From: Nitrospira sp.
GTDB lineage: Bacteria > Nitrospirota > Nitrospiria > Nitrospirales > Nitrospiraceae
Assembly (NCBI GenBank): GCA_030692565.1
Contig: JAUYAO010000044.1
Span: 20,816 to 84,815, forward strand
Reading direction: 5' to 3'
Length of the DNA: 64,000 nucleotides
Shown here: piece after piece, positions 44,418 through 53,414 of the stretch
How positions within the stretch are numbered: the stretch's first letter is position 1
Layout of the letters: every line of letters begins with the position of its first letter
Made by a program: the position numbers and the translations under genes
The notes under the pieces: generated by a model
The model's database searches: none
What the model saw: only the letters and a program-made list of their open reading frames with translations
Told to the model about the DNA's origin: nothing

Positions 44418-44575
44418 TACCGCCGCCATTTACTCTGGCTATCGAACTCCTTCACGCCACGATCCGTCACGTCCAGCGCGGGCTGATGGTACAACACCAT
44501 CCGCACTATGGCCACGCTGCCCTTCGCCGAAAACAGTGCTGATCGCCGTCCTGCTGCGCCACCGCCTCGCTACTT
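44418..44575 (-). pseudogene. Fragment of a duplicated OmpH/Skp gene (3' end)
   Basis: The sequence repeats the 3' end of the adjacent skp gene (44570-44670) with few changes: the translated tail reads VLYHQPALDVTDRGVKEFDS, then QSKWRR and a TAG at 44418-44420, against VLYHQPALDVTDRVVKEFDS in the intact gene. Upstream, similarity continues out of frame (VAQQDGDQ against VAQKDGYQ). No start or N-terminal part remains. This is a relic of tandem duplication. Confidence 0.8.
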
Positions 44576-45112
44576 ATTCTGGCTATCGAACTCCTTCACG
44601 ACACGATCCGTCACGTCCAGCGCGGGCTGATGGTACAACACAATCCGCACCATCGCATCGCTGCCCTTGTCGAGAATAGCCTGATAGCCGTCTTTCTGCG
44701 CCACCGCTTGTGCGGCCGCCGCAATCTTCTTGGCATACTCCGTCACCATCTCGCGTTGTTTCTGCTGCACTTCCCGATTAAAGTCAGCCAGGCGACGCTG
44801 ATAGGCCTCCAGCTTCGTCCGGAATTGTTCCTGTTTTTCCTGCTTTGCCTGCTCGCTCAACTTGCTGTTGGGATCCTGGAGGGACTGCTCCATATCCTTC
44901 AATTCCTGGTCGTCCGCATTCACGATTTTCTGCCGGGTCAGCGAATAGCTCTTCATTTCCTCCAGCGCCCGCTTGCCGGCTTTGGATTGTTCCATCACCG
45001 CCTGCTGATCCATCACCCCGACCTTAAACGTCTCCGCCGCGACGGCCGCATGGACGAACCACAGGCTCGCCGCCAGCACTCCGAGCATCCCGATCACGCG
45101 CTGTCGTTTCAT
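44570..45112 (-). CDS. skp: OmpH/Skp family periplasmic chaperone
   Basis: 180 residues. A signal peptide (MKRQRVIGMLGVLAASLWFV, cleavage near AVAA-ET, residue 26) is followed by KVGVMDQQAVMEQSKAGKRA, a long charged coiled-coil hairpin (about 55-130) and a C-terminal DVTDRVVKEFDSQNK. Skp-type chaperones carry unfolded outer-membrane proteins to the BamA complex. It lies in the bamA-ompH-ompH-fabZ order; its 3' end has a duplicate just downstream. Confidence 0.85.
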   Translation of the reverse strand: MKRQRVIGMLGVLAASLWFVHAAVAAETFKVGVMDQQAVMEQSKAGKRALEEMKSYSLTRQKIVNADDQELKDMEQSLQDPNSKLSEQAKQEKQEQFRTKLEAYQRRLADFNREVQQKQREMVTEYAKKIAAAAQAVAQKDGYQAILDKGSDAMVRIVLYHQPALDVTDRVVKEFDSQNK

Positions 45113-45130
45113 ATAATCCGTCTCCTCCTG

Positions 45131-45697
45131 CTAGGGATAGTCCCGATTGAACTCTTCAATCACCTGATTCGAAATATCGAGCGTGTCCTCGCGATAGAGC
45201 GTCACTCCGCCTTTGCTGCTGTCCACGACAATCTGCAAGCCCAGCCGCTTCGCAACCTTGCCGACCACCGTCTCGATCTTGCCGCGAAATCCGTCCATCA
45301 CATCTTTTTGCTTCTCCTGCACTTCCCGATTCAGCTCCGTGACCTTTTGCTGATACTCCTGCATGCGCCGGCGAAACGCTTCTTCCCGATCACGTTTGGC
45401 CGCGGGACTCAGGACGCTGGCCTGTTTCACGAAATCCTCTTCCAGCCGACGCAATTCCTTTTCATCGAGCTCGATCAGGGTCTGTCGATTCTTGGAAAAG
45501 GCCGTGAGGTTGTCCTTGGCTTTTTTCCCCGCGTTGGTATCGGACAGAATTCGGGCCGGATCCAATACCCCGATCTTCCCCTCGACTTTCGCGCCGGCGC
45601 CCGCTCCCGCACATCCACTCACGGCAAGGAATGCGACCATGAGCAGCGCCGCACAGGTATTCCGGCATTGATTCGTCATCGCGGCCATTCTCGTCAC
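45131..45697 (-). CDS. OmpH/Skp family protein, putative lipoprotein
   Basis: 188 residues. Hydrophobic leader ending LAVSGC (Cys29), a lipobox for signal peptidase II, followed by GAGAGAKVEGKIGVLDPARI and a coiled-coil hairpin (about 60-140). The C-terminal DISNQVIEEFNRDYP parallels the other OmpH protein. An ATG at 45679 is an alternative start. A lipidated Skp would stay membrane-bound, unlike soluble Skp. Located 20 bp after bamA. Confidence 0.82.
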   Translation of the reverse strand: MTRMAAMTNQCRNTCAALLMVAFLAVSGCAGAGAGAKVEGKIGVLDPARILSDTNAGKKAKDNLTAFSKNRQTLIELDEKELRRLEEDFVKQASVLSPAAKRDREEAFRRRMQEYQQKVTELNREVQEKQKDVMDGFRGKIETVVGKVAKRLGLQIVVDSSKGGVTLYREDTLDISNQVIEEFNRDYP

Positions 45698-45717
45698 ACA
45701 ATTCCTTCCGTCACCTA

Positions 45718-48129
45718 CTAGAACAGTGACCCGATCGTAAATTCAAATACCCCGGTCCGCTCTCCGGTCTGCGGGGCGAGATTGAGTCCGTAGGCGACGC
45801 GCAACGGTCCAAACGGGGAAATCCAGCGCCCTTCAATACCAGCTGCTTTCCGCAGGTTCAGCGAAAATTTCTCATTGTCATCGAAACCCTTCCCGTAATC
45901 GAAGAAGATCACGCCGTTGAGTTTGGCATCGGCTGAAATCGTAAAGATATAGTCAAAGTTGAATATCAACTCCTTTGACGCTCCGATAATTGAAAAGATA
46001 TTCGGGACCACGGGGCCGGCTCGTCCGAACACGAATCCGCGCATGGTATTGATACCGCCGACGAAAAACCGCTCGGTCAGCGGGATCGGTTTCCCGCCGA
46101 TGCCTTCAATGGCTCCGAAACGCGCCCGGACTGAGAATCGCGTATCAAACGGCAGGGGGGTATACTTGCTCACATCGAGATAATACTTCACGAAATTATT
46201 GGACCCTCCGAGGAACGGCGTGCCGTAGTCGACACCGCCGCCGACTCGCCAGCCGGCTCGAGGGTCCAGGAAATAGTCCCGGGTATCCCGGAACATGGTC
46301 GTCCGGAACCCCGTCGTCGTCTGATTACCGAGCTGCCGGCAAATCAGCGGCAAGAGATCCGGACAAAGTCCGACCTGAGGATCCTTAAAATTCAACTGTT
46401 CAGCTACAAGACTGATGCTTCCGGTCACATACTCGGACAGCCACCGCCCAAACGTCACGCTGGCGCCTGACTTCTCTTCGAAATAGGAAATAAAGTTCGT
46501 CATGCTGCGATAAATATCGAGCTGAACCGACGTCAGGCTGTCATTCAAGTAGGGATTGCGGAAGGTGATGAGGCCGAGGGTCCGTTGCTGCCCGAGCTGG
46601 CCACGGATACGGCCCATGTAGCCGTTGCCGCCGAGATTGCCTTCGGTGATATCCGCAATGGCCACGAGCTTGTCCAGCGTGCTGAATCCGCCGCCGATAC
46701 TGAACTGGCCGGTGGGCTTCTCCTTGACCCGCACATTCAGATCGACCTTGTCGGCCTCGACTTGCGCCGGAAGAATTTCAACCGTCTCGAAAAAGTTCAG
46801 GTTATTCAGGCGCTGGAAGCTCCGCTTCAGCGAGGGCGTGTCGATGACATCCTGCTCGTCGACGCGGATTTCCCGGCGAATCACGTTGTCGCGGGTCTTG
46901 TCGTTCCCGTTGATATTGATCTGCCGGATCCGCATCATCTCACCTTCCTTGATGCTGAGAATGATGCTGGCGGTGCGCTCTTCATTGTTCGGATTCACAT
47001 TCGGCACGACATCGGCAAACGCATAGCCCTTACTGCCGTACATGTCCGTGAGACGGGTGATTTCATCGCGAATTTTGGCCCGCTGAAAGATCTCGCCGTC
47101 CTTGATTTTCAGTTTGTCACGAAGCTCCGCTTCCTCGAAAACGGTGTACCCCCGAAAGCCGACCTCCGCGACCGTAAAGGGTTCTCCCTCCGACACATTG
47201 TAGGTGATAATGAACCACTTCTTGTCTTCCGTCAGCTCCACCGTGGGCAATCCGACCTGCACATTCAGGTACCCCTTGTTCAGCAGGATTTCCTTCACCC
47301 GCTCGACGTCGTTCGCCAACTCATCATGTTTCAGAATGCCGGCGTCCGATAAGAACGAGGGCAACTTCAATTGCGTGAAGAGCCCGTACCAGGGAATCCA
47401 CTCGCGCGTGGCTGTGACCTTGAAGGCTTCCTCTTTCGTCGCCGCGCGCATGCCTTCAAAGACGACAGCCTTCACCCGCGCCTTGTCCCCTTCCTTCACA
47501 AAGAAAGTCAGACGCTTGCGGTCTTCGTCCAAGGTTTGCACGACCGGGATCACCTGCGCGTTGTAGTAGCCGTCTTCCTGGTAGGCCAGGCGGATTTTCT
47601 CAGCGCTTTCTTTGGCCTGCTGCTGATCCAGAAAGGACTGGCTCTTGATCGTGGTCTTCTCTTTGAGCTTATCGTCGCTCAGATTTTCATTTCCGTCGTA
47701 CACGATCTCGGTAATGAAGGGCTTCTCCCGCACGACAAAGACGACCGCCGTGCCTCCTTCACCCGCTTCCGTCTCGACCTGCACATCCTCAAAAAACCCC
47801 GTATCGTACAGAATTTTGACTTGTCCACGGACCGTTTCCGGCTGGTACGGATCACCGACCTTAAGGGTCAGGCGCCCGGCGATCGCCGGCAACTCGATCC
47901 GCTTATTTCCACGGATCTCGATGGTCTTGACCTTAATGCCGGCAATCTGAGCGACCACATCCCCCACCGCCAGGCAAGAAAGGATGAGCACCAGCATCAC
48001 GACACACCATGGGAGCTTGCCATACCCGCTCAACAACACAAACCCAGATCCCCCTACCATAATAGTGTAGACGGCCACGATGTCCTGCGACCCTATCCGA
48101 AACACACGCAAGGCCTGAGCCGAAGTCAT
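45718..48129 (-). CDS. bamA: Outer membrane protein assembly factor BamA
   Basis: 803 residues, or 780 from a second ATG at 48060. Hydrophobic export signal (WCVVMLVLILSCLAVG) then POTRA domains, the first beginning GIKVKTIEIRGNKRIE. Others include GNENLSDDKLKEKT, GFRGYTVFEEAELRDKLKI and ININGNDKTRDNVIRREI. The C-terminal beta-barrel has the conserved FFVGGINTMRGF (RGF-type motif) and ends FEFTIGSLF with a terminal Phe. Inserts outer-membrane proteins. First gene of the lipid A supercluster, preceded by a near-consensus promoter. Confidence 0.93.
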   Translation of the reverse strand: MTSAQALRVFRIGSQDIVAVYTIMVGGSGFVLLSGYGKLPWCVVMLVLILSCLAVGDVVAQIAGIKVKTIEIRGNKRIELPAIAGRLTLKVGDPYQPETVRGQVKILYDTGFFEDVQVETEAGEGGTAVVFVVREKPFITEIVYDGNENLSDDKLKEKTTIKSQSFLDQQQAKESAEKIRLAYQEDGYYNAQVIPVVQTLDEDRKRLTFFVKEGDKARVKAVVFEGMRAATKEEAFKVTATREWIPWYGLFTQLKLPSFLSDAGILKHDELANDVERVKEILLNKGYLNVQVGLPTVELTEDKKWFIITYNVSEGEPFTVAEVGFRGYTVFEEAELRDKLKIKDGEIFQRAKIRDEITRLTDMYGSKGYAFADVVPNVNPNNEERTASIILSIKEGEMMRIRQININGNDKTRDNVIRREIRVDEQDVIDTPSLKRSFQRLNNLNFFETVEILPAQVEADKVDLNVRVKEKPTGQFSIGGGFSTLDKLVAIADITEGNLGGNGYMGRIRGQLGQQRTLGLITFRNPYLNDSLTSVQLDIYRSMTNFISYFEEKSGASVTFGRWLSEYVTGSISLVAEQLNFKDPQVGLCPDLLPLICRQLGNQTTTGFRTTMFRDTRDYFLDPRAGWRVGGGVDYGTPFLGGSNNFVKYYLDVSKYTPLPFDTRFSVRARFGAIEGIGGKPIPLTERFFVGGINTMRGFVFGRAGPVVPNIFSIIGASKELIFNFDYIFTISADAKLNGVIFFDYGKGFDDNEKFSLNLRKAAGIEGRWISPFGPLRVAYGLNLAPQTGERTGVFEFTIGSLF

Positions 48130-48246
48130 GTCACTCGGCCGATCCTATTCTGAGGAAGCACCGTCGCGGCGCTCCTCTCGGTAAGAGAACGCCCCTCACT
48201 CGCTGTGCAGTGAATGCAGATGCGACCCATGGCGCAAAACTCTCGG

Positions 48247-48275
48247 ATTATATTGAGCCCTTTCAATGATGTAAA
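48247..48275 (-). promoter_or_regulatory. Sigma-70-type promoter of the bamA/lpx operon
   Basis: Minus strand: TTTACA (48270-48275), 17-bp spacer, perfect TATAAT (48247-48252). The start would be near 48240, about 110 bp before the first bamA ATG. It faces away from galU in the shared intergenic region. Confidence 0.7.
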
Positions 48276-48332
48276 GGAGTATGGAGACACCGGAACCGCC
48301 GCGTGAATCGGCCGAGAAAGATTGCCCATTTC

Positions 48333-48361
48333 TTGACTTCACTTCACCCATCACATACTAT
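48333..48361 (+). promoter_or_regulatory. Sigma-70-type promoter directly before galU
   Basis: TTGACT (48333-48338), 17-bp spacer, TACTAT (48356-48361). The expected transcription start (about 48368) falls at the galU ATG at 48369, so the mRNA would have no leader. No ribosome-binding site precedes that ATG, in agreement. Confidence 0.55.
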
Positions 48362-48368
48362 CCCTCCG

Positions 48369-49265
48369 ATGTCATCGCACACCGTCAGAAAAGCCATTAT
48401 CCCTGCGGCAGGCCTCGGCACTCGTTTCCTTCCCGCCACAAAAGCTTCCCCGAAAGAGATGTTGCCGCTGGTCGACAAACCGTTGATCCAATACACGGTT
48501 GAAGAAGCCGTCGCCTCCGGCATCGAAGATATCATCGTCATCACGGGCCGGGGCAAACGCGCCATCGAAGATCACTTCGACCGCTCCGTCGAACTGGAAG
48601 AAAATCTTAAAGGGACCGGCAAGTCCCAGATGCTCAACCAGATCCGCCAGATTTCGAACCTCGCGAATTTTTGCTATGTCCGCCAGTCGGAAGCCTTGGG
48701 ATTGGGCCATGCCGTTCTCTGCGCGCAGCATCTGATCGGCGATGAACCCTTCGCGGTCATCCTCGGGGATGAAATCATCGATGCCCAGGTCCCGGCACTC
48801 GCGCAACTCATCCACATATACAAGAAACGCCATGGGGCCGTCCTGGGTGTACAAGAAGTCCCGAAACAAGATGTGGGCCGGTACGGGATTGTCACGCCGA
48901 CGAAGCTTGGGAAAGGCCTGCATCGCGTGGACGACCTGGTCGAGAAACCGTCGCCGGCCGAGGCGCCGTCCAATCTCGCGGTCATTGGCCGCTATATCCT
49001 TCCGCCGGAGATTTTCCCGATCCTACGAAAGACACGCCCGGGGAAAAACGGAGAGATCCAATTGACCGATGCCTTGAAAGAACTGGCAAAAAAAATGCCC
49101 ATGTATGCCCATGAAGTGGTGGGACACCGCCACGATGCGGGAGACAAGTTGGGATTCTTAATTGCAACGGTAGAGTTTGCGCTCAAGAACCCCTCCCTCG
49201 GGCCTGACTTTCACGAATACCTCTCAAACAGAATGCGTCCGGCCACAGGCACTCGTCGTACCTGA
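48369..49265 (+). CDS. galU: UTP-glucose-1-phosphate uridylyltransferase
   Basis: 298 residues from ATG 48369 ([20 protein letters not shown]); a GTG 66 bp upstream is open but lies upstream of the predicted promoter. Motifs: [19 protein letters not shown], the uridylyl-binding [29 protein letters not shown] and [17 protein letters not shown]. It makes UDP-glucose for LPS core and other glycans, in keeping with the neighbouring envelope genes. Lon follows after 79 bp. Confidence 0.92.
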   Translation: MSSHTVRKAIIPAAGLGTRFLPATKASPKEMLPLVDKPLIQYTVEEAVASGIEDIIVITGRGKRAIEDHFDRSVELEENLKGTGKSQMLNQIRQISNLANFCYVRQSEALGLGHAVLCAQHLIGDEPFAVILGDEIIDAQVPALAQLIHIYKKRHGAVLGVQEVPKQDVGRYGIVTPTKLGKGLHRVDDLVEKPSPAEAPSNLAVIGRYILPPEIFPILRKTRPGKNGEIQLTDALKELAKKMPMYAHEVVGHRHDAGDKLGFLIATVEFALKNPSLGPDFHEYLSNRMRPATGTRRT

Positions 49266-49344
49266 TCGCAGGACCACAACCGCCGCAACGCCGGGTGGAT
49301 CACCGCTCGCTTGGAACACCAACGCAGAAAAGGGCAGATGCTCC

Positions 49345-51852
49345 ATGACTGACTCGATTGAACAAGATCTTCAGCCCCCGCAGAACGTAGAAGTCCCGGA
49401 CCAGCTGCCGCTCTTGCCCGTTCGCGATATTGTCGTCTTCCCTTATATGGTGTTACCGCTGTTTGTCGGACGCGAGATGTCCATCAAGGCCATCGAAGCA
49501 GCCCTGGCCGGCAATCGCATGATCTTCCTGGCCACCCAGAAGGCGCTCGACGTCGAGAATCCAAAACCCGAAGACATTCATGCGATCGGTACCGTCGGCA
49601 TCATCATGCGCATGCTCAAGCTGCCCGATGAACGGATCAAGATTCTCGTGCAAGGCATCGCCAAAGCCAAGGTCACGAATTACATTCAATCCGACCCCTA
49701 CTACTCCGTGCGCATCGACAAGATGCCCGACACCAAGATCACGGCCACGACGTTGGAATCCGAGGCCGTCATGCGAACGGTCAAGGAGCAGATCGAACGG
49801 ATCGTCAGCCTGGGCAAAGTCCTGATTCCCGACGTCATGGTCGTCATCGAGAATCTGGAAGAGCCCGGACGCCTGGCCGACATGGTGGCGTCAAACCTCG
49901 GTCTCAAAGTCGATGTCACGCAAAGCGTCCTGGAGCTTCCGGACCCGATCCAGCGGCTCCGACGGGTCAGCGACATTCTCGGCAAAGAAATCGAAGTCCT
50001 CTCGATGCAGCAAAAGATTCAGGCCCAGGCCAAGGGCGAGATGGACAAAACGCAGCGGGAATACTTCCTGCGCGAACAGCTCAAAGCGATCCAAAAAGAA
50101 CTGGGGGAACTCGACGAGCGGGCGGAAGAAGTGACGGAGTTCCGGAAACGGATCGCCGAGGCCAAGATGCCGGAAAAGGTCTTGAAAGAAGCGGAGAAAC
50201 AGCTGAAGCGGCTGGAGAAGATGCATCCGGATACCGCGGAGTCCGCCACAGTCCGCACCTATCTCGAATGGATGGTTGAGCTCCCCTGGTCGAAACGGTC
50301 CAAAGACAACCTCGACCTCAAAGCCGCCGCCCGGGTGCTCAATGAGGATCACTACGATCTCGAAAAAGTGAAAGAGCGCATACTCGAGTACCTGGCCGTC
50401 CGGAAACTCAAAGAGAAAATGAAAGGGCCGATTCTCTGCTTCGTCGGCCCTCCGGGTGTCGGAAAAACATCGCTGGGAAAATCCATCGCCAAAGCCTTGG
50501 GACGGGAATTCGTCCGCATCAGCCTCGGCGGCGTGCGCGACGAAGCCGAAATCCGCGGCCATCGCCGCACCTATGTCGGCGCGCTCCCCGGCCGCCTGAT
50601 TCAAGGGATGAAGCAGGCCGGAACAGCTAACCCCGTCTTCATGCTCGACGAAGTCGACAAAGTCGGCATGGACTTTCGAGGAGATCCTTCAGCCGCGCTG
50701 CTCGAAGTGTTGGACCCCGAGCAAAACAACGCATTTACCGACCACTATCTCGCCGTGCCATTTGACCTGACTGAGGTCATGTTCATTACCACGGCGAATC
50801 TGATCGATCCGATTCTTCCGGCCCTGCGCGACCGGATGGAGATCATTGAAATTCCCGGGTACACCGAAGAAGAAAAGCTGGGCATCGCGCAAACCTACTT
50901 GATTCCCCGGCAGCTGACTGAACACGGCATCACCACCAAGCATGTGAAGGTGAGCGACCCCGCGCTTCGGCAGATCATCACCAACTATACGCGTGAAGCC
51001 GGTGTGCGAAATCTGGAACGCGAAATCGCCAACGTGATGCGGAAGGTCGCCAAGAAAGTCGCCGAAGGGAAAGGCCAGGGCTTCCCCGTCAATCCAGCAA
51101 ACCTGCACAAATACTTGGGCGTCCCCAAATATGTCCCGGAGGCCGAACTCGAAAAAGATGAAATCGGTGTCGCCACCGGATTGGCCTGGACTGAGTCGGG
51201 CGGCGATGTCCTCTATATCGAAGCCACGGCGATGAAGGGGAAGGGCCATCTGACACTCACCGGACATCTCGGCGACGTGATGAAGGAATCCGCCCAGGCC
51301 GCCCTCAGCTATGTGCGGTCACGTGAAAAAACCCTCAATCTCAATCCGGACATGTTCAGCAAGCAGGATCTCCACATCCATGTCCCGGCCGGAGCCATCC
51401 CCAAAGACGGACCCTCCGCCGGCATTACCATGGCCACCGCGATTGCCTCGGCGCTGTCGGGCATTCCTGTCCGGCGAGATCTGGCCATGACCGGTGAAAT
51501 TACCTTGCGTGGCCGCGTCATGGCCATCGGGGGACTCAAAGAAAAGATTCTCGCAGCCAAACGGGCCATGCTCACGACCGTGATCCTCCCGCGGCGGAAC
51601 AAGAAAGACTTGGAAGAAATCCCCAAACACATCCTAAAGGGCATCCAGCTGCACTTTGCCGACACCATGGACGATGTCATGAAGGTAGCCCTGCGCCGAA
51701 AGCCGAAGGCCACGGCAGCGCCCAAGAAGAATTCCACCCCGTCGGCGGCCGCACGGAGTAAACCCTCGCGGACACAGAAGAGCCGAAGAACCGCCGGAGG
51801 GGGAGCCACACGGGCCACCATCATGGCCTTGCCCGCTCACCTCCGGCCATAA
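49345..51852 (+). CDS. lon: ATP-dependent Lon protease
   Basis: 835 residues from ATG 49345 ([15 protein letters not shown]); an open frame reaches 49177 but overlaps galU. LAN substrate domain from about residue 24 ([19 protein letters not shown]), coiled coil about 200-300, AAA+ module with [15 protein letters not shown] (about 367) and [10 protein letters not shown]. The C-terminal protease domain carries [11 protein letters not shown] (Ser about 690) and the dyad Lys 43 residues later in [13 protein letters not shown]. The basic C-terminal tail (about 40 residues, [15 protein letters not shown]...) is longer than usual. Cytosolic quality control. Confidence 0.95.
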   Translation: MTDSIEQDLQPPQNVEVPDQLPLLPVRDIVVFPYMVLPLFVGREMSIKAIEAALAGNRMIFLATQKALDVENPKPEDIHAIGTVGIIMRMLKLPDERIKILVQGIAKAKVTNYIQSDPYYSVRIDKMPDTKITATTLESEAVMRTVKEQIERIVSLGKVLIPDVMVVIENLEEPGRLADMVASNLGLKVDVTQSVLELPDPIQRLRRVSDILGKEIEVLSMQQKIQAQAKGEMDKTQREYFLREQLKAIQKELGELDERAEEVTEFRKRIAEAKMPEKVLKEAEKQLKRLEKMHPDTAESATVRTYLEWMVELPWSKRSKDNLDLKAAARVLNEDHYDLEKVKERILEYLAVRKLKEKMKGPILCFVGPPGVGKTSLGKSIAKALGREFVRISLGGVRDEAEIRGHRRTYVGALPGRLIQGMKQAGTANPVFMLDEVDKVGMDFRGDPSAALLEVLDPEQNNAFTDHYLAVPFDLTEVMFITTANLIDPILPALRDRMEIIEIPGYTEEEKLGIAQTYLIPRQLTEHGITTKHVKVSDPALRQIITNYTREAGVRNLEREIANVMRKVAKKVAEGKGQGFPVNPANLHKYLGVPKYVPEAELEKDEIGVATGLAWTESGGDVLYIEATAMKGKGHLTLTGHLGDVMKESAQAALSYVRSREKTLNLNPDMFSKQDLHIHVPAGAIPKDGPSAGITMATAIASALSGIPVRRDLAMTGEITLRGRVMAIGGLKEKILAAKRAMLTTVILPRRNKKDLEEIPKHILKGIQLHFADTMDDVMKVALRRKPKATAAPKKNSTPSAAARSKPSRTQKSRRTAGGGATRATIMALPAHLRP

Positions 51853-51863
51853 CGTTGGCACCT

Positions 51864-52898
51864 ATGGCCCGCCGCAAGGCCACACAGCCCATCCAGGAAT
51901 TTCCGCTCATCCGGCAACTCCAGCGCCGGCATGAGCGGCGCAGTCCGTTGATTCGGAAAGGCATCGGGGATGATGCCGCGGTTGTCTCGATCCCCGCCGG
52001 CGACTGGGCCGTGCTCACCACCGACCTCCTGACCGAAGGCATCCATTTCGACCTACGCACAACCTCGCCAGCGTCAGTCGGCTATCGAGCGGCGATGGCT
52101 AATCTGAGCGATGTCGCGGCCATGGGCGCCACCCCTCGGTTTCTTCTGGTATCGATTGCGATTCCGCCCACACTCTGCGCCGCCGACATCCTCGCGTTAT
52201 ACAGAGGGCTTATGTCGGCAAGTGACCAGTACCATATGCATCTGATCGGTGGCGATACGTCGGCCTCACTCCAAGGCCTCTTCCTGAGCATCATGGTGCT
52301 CGGCACTACTCCAGAGGGCCGTGCCTTGTTTCGAAAGGGTGCACGAGCCGGAGACGGGATCTACGTCACCGGCACGCTCGGAGATTCGCTCGCAGGGCTT
52401 CAACTCCTCACACGCTGTCGCACGCCACACCAAGAAACCCGGCTGACGAGAGCCGACCGGGATTTTCTGATCGACCGGCACCAACACCCGACCGCCCGGG
52501 TACGGGAAGGCCTCTGGCTCAATCAGGCACCGTTAGCGACTGCAATGATCGATCTCTCAGACGGACTCTCCGGGGATCTCCGCCATGTGTGCGAAGCCAG
52601 CCAGGTAGGGGCAGAGATTGAGCTCTCGCGCCTCCCCATTTCACCGGCCTGTCGAGCCTATGCCGACAAGCAAGAAGTGGATCCCAGCACGCTGGCGCTG
52701 GCGGGCGGGGAAGACTATGAACTGCTTTTTACTGTCGCTGCACTCAATGAGCAGAAGCTCATACGTCAGGCCCGAGCCAGGCGATGCCCGATCACCAAAA
52801 TCGGGACGATTCGTCCACGCCGATTCGGCCTGCAATCCCTCGCTTCCGATGGCACCAGAGTACCATTGCCCGTCACCAGTTACCGCCATTTCACCTAA
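51864..52898 (+). CDS. thiL: Thiamine-monophosphate kinase
   Basis: 344 residues from ATG 51864; a TTG three codons earlier is open. GIGDDAAVVSIPAGDW (Mg-ATP-binding Asp pair), TTDLLTEGIHFDLRT, AAMANLSDVAAMGATPRFL, GGDTSASLQGLFLSI, TGTLGDSLAGLQLL, AMIDLSDGLSGDLRHVC and AGGEDYELLFTV are all PurM/ThiL-fold signatures. It phosphorylates thiamine monophosphate to the diphosphate cofactor. Starts 11 bp after lon. Confidence 0.92.
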   Translation: MARRKATQPIQEFPLIRQLQRRHERRSPLIRKGIGDDAAVVSIPAGDWAVLTTDLLTEGIHFDLRTTSPASVGYRAAMANLSDVAAMGATPRFLLVSIAIPPTLCAADILALYRGLMSASDQYHMHLIGGDTSASLQGLFLSIMVLGTTPEGRALFRKGARAGDGIYVTGTLGDSLAGLQLLTRCRTPHQETRLTRADRDFLIDRHQHPTARVREGLWLNQAPLATAMIDLSDGLSGDLRHVCEASQVGAEIELSRLPISPACRAYADKQEVDPSTLALAGGEDYELLFTVAALNEQKLIRQARARRCPITKIGTIRPRRFGLQSLASDGTRVPLPVTSYRHFT

Positions 52899-52911
52899 CG
52901 CATGAGACATT

Positions 52912-53400
52912 GTGGCTGACAGCAGATCGTTCCGCTCACTCCTTCGCCAGGTGCTGCACCTTCAAGAGTCGCCTCAGCGAACCGCCTTTGCTTTTGCCCT
53001 CGGGGTATTTGTCGCCTTCTGTCCGGCCTATGGCTTTCACATGATTCTCGTTGGCTTGTTCACTTGGCTGTTCGAACTCAATTTTGTGGCTCTGCTGGCC
53101 GGAGCCCTCATCAACAATCCCTGGACGATCATCCCGATTCTCGGCCTAACCTACTGGAGCGGGGCCCTGCTGATCGGGCGAACCGATACGCCGGTTTTCG
53201 ATTGGCACGACCTCAGTTTCGCCGCCCTCTACCAACAAATGCTCCCCTATGCCGTGCCATTTGCCCTGGGGGGTATCGTCCTCAGCCTTATCGGATCGCT
53301 CCTGGCGTATCCCGCCGCCTGCTATTTCATTTCGAAATATCGCCGCTCGCACTCCCCACACGATCTTGCGCCATTGCCGCCCCATGATCCGCTGGGCTAA
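52912..53400 (+). CDS. DUF2062 membrane protein
   Basis: 162 residues from GTG 52912 (VADSRSFRSLLRQVL). DUF2062 pattern: SPQRTAFAFALGVFVAFCPAYG, then INNPWTIIPILGLTYWSG and a final hydrophobic segment PFALGGIVLSLIGSLLAYPA. Three to four membrane helices. Function unknown; members often sit near envelope or glycosyltransferase genes. Followed after 14 bp by the HD protein. Confidence 0.82.
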   Translation: MADSRSFRSLLRQVLHLQESPQRTAFAFALGVFVAFCPAYGFHMILVGLFTWLFELNFVALLAGALINNPWTIIPILGLTYWSGALLIGRTDTPVFDWHDLSFAALYQQMLPYAVPFALGGIVLSLIGSLLAYPAACYFISKYRRSHSPHDLAPLPPHDPLG

Positions 53401-53414
53401 GATGCAGATTACGT

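Noticed and set aside
49177..49344. N-terminal extension of Lon
   Set aside because: It overlaps galU and precedes the conserved Lon start; ATG 49345 gives the usual N terminus.
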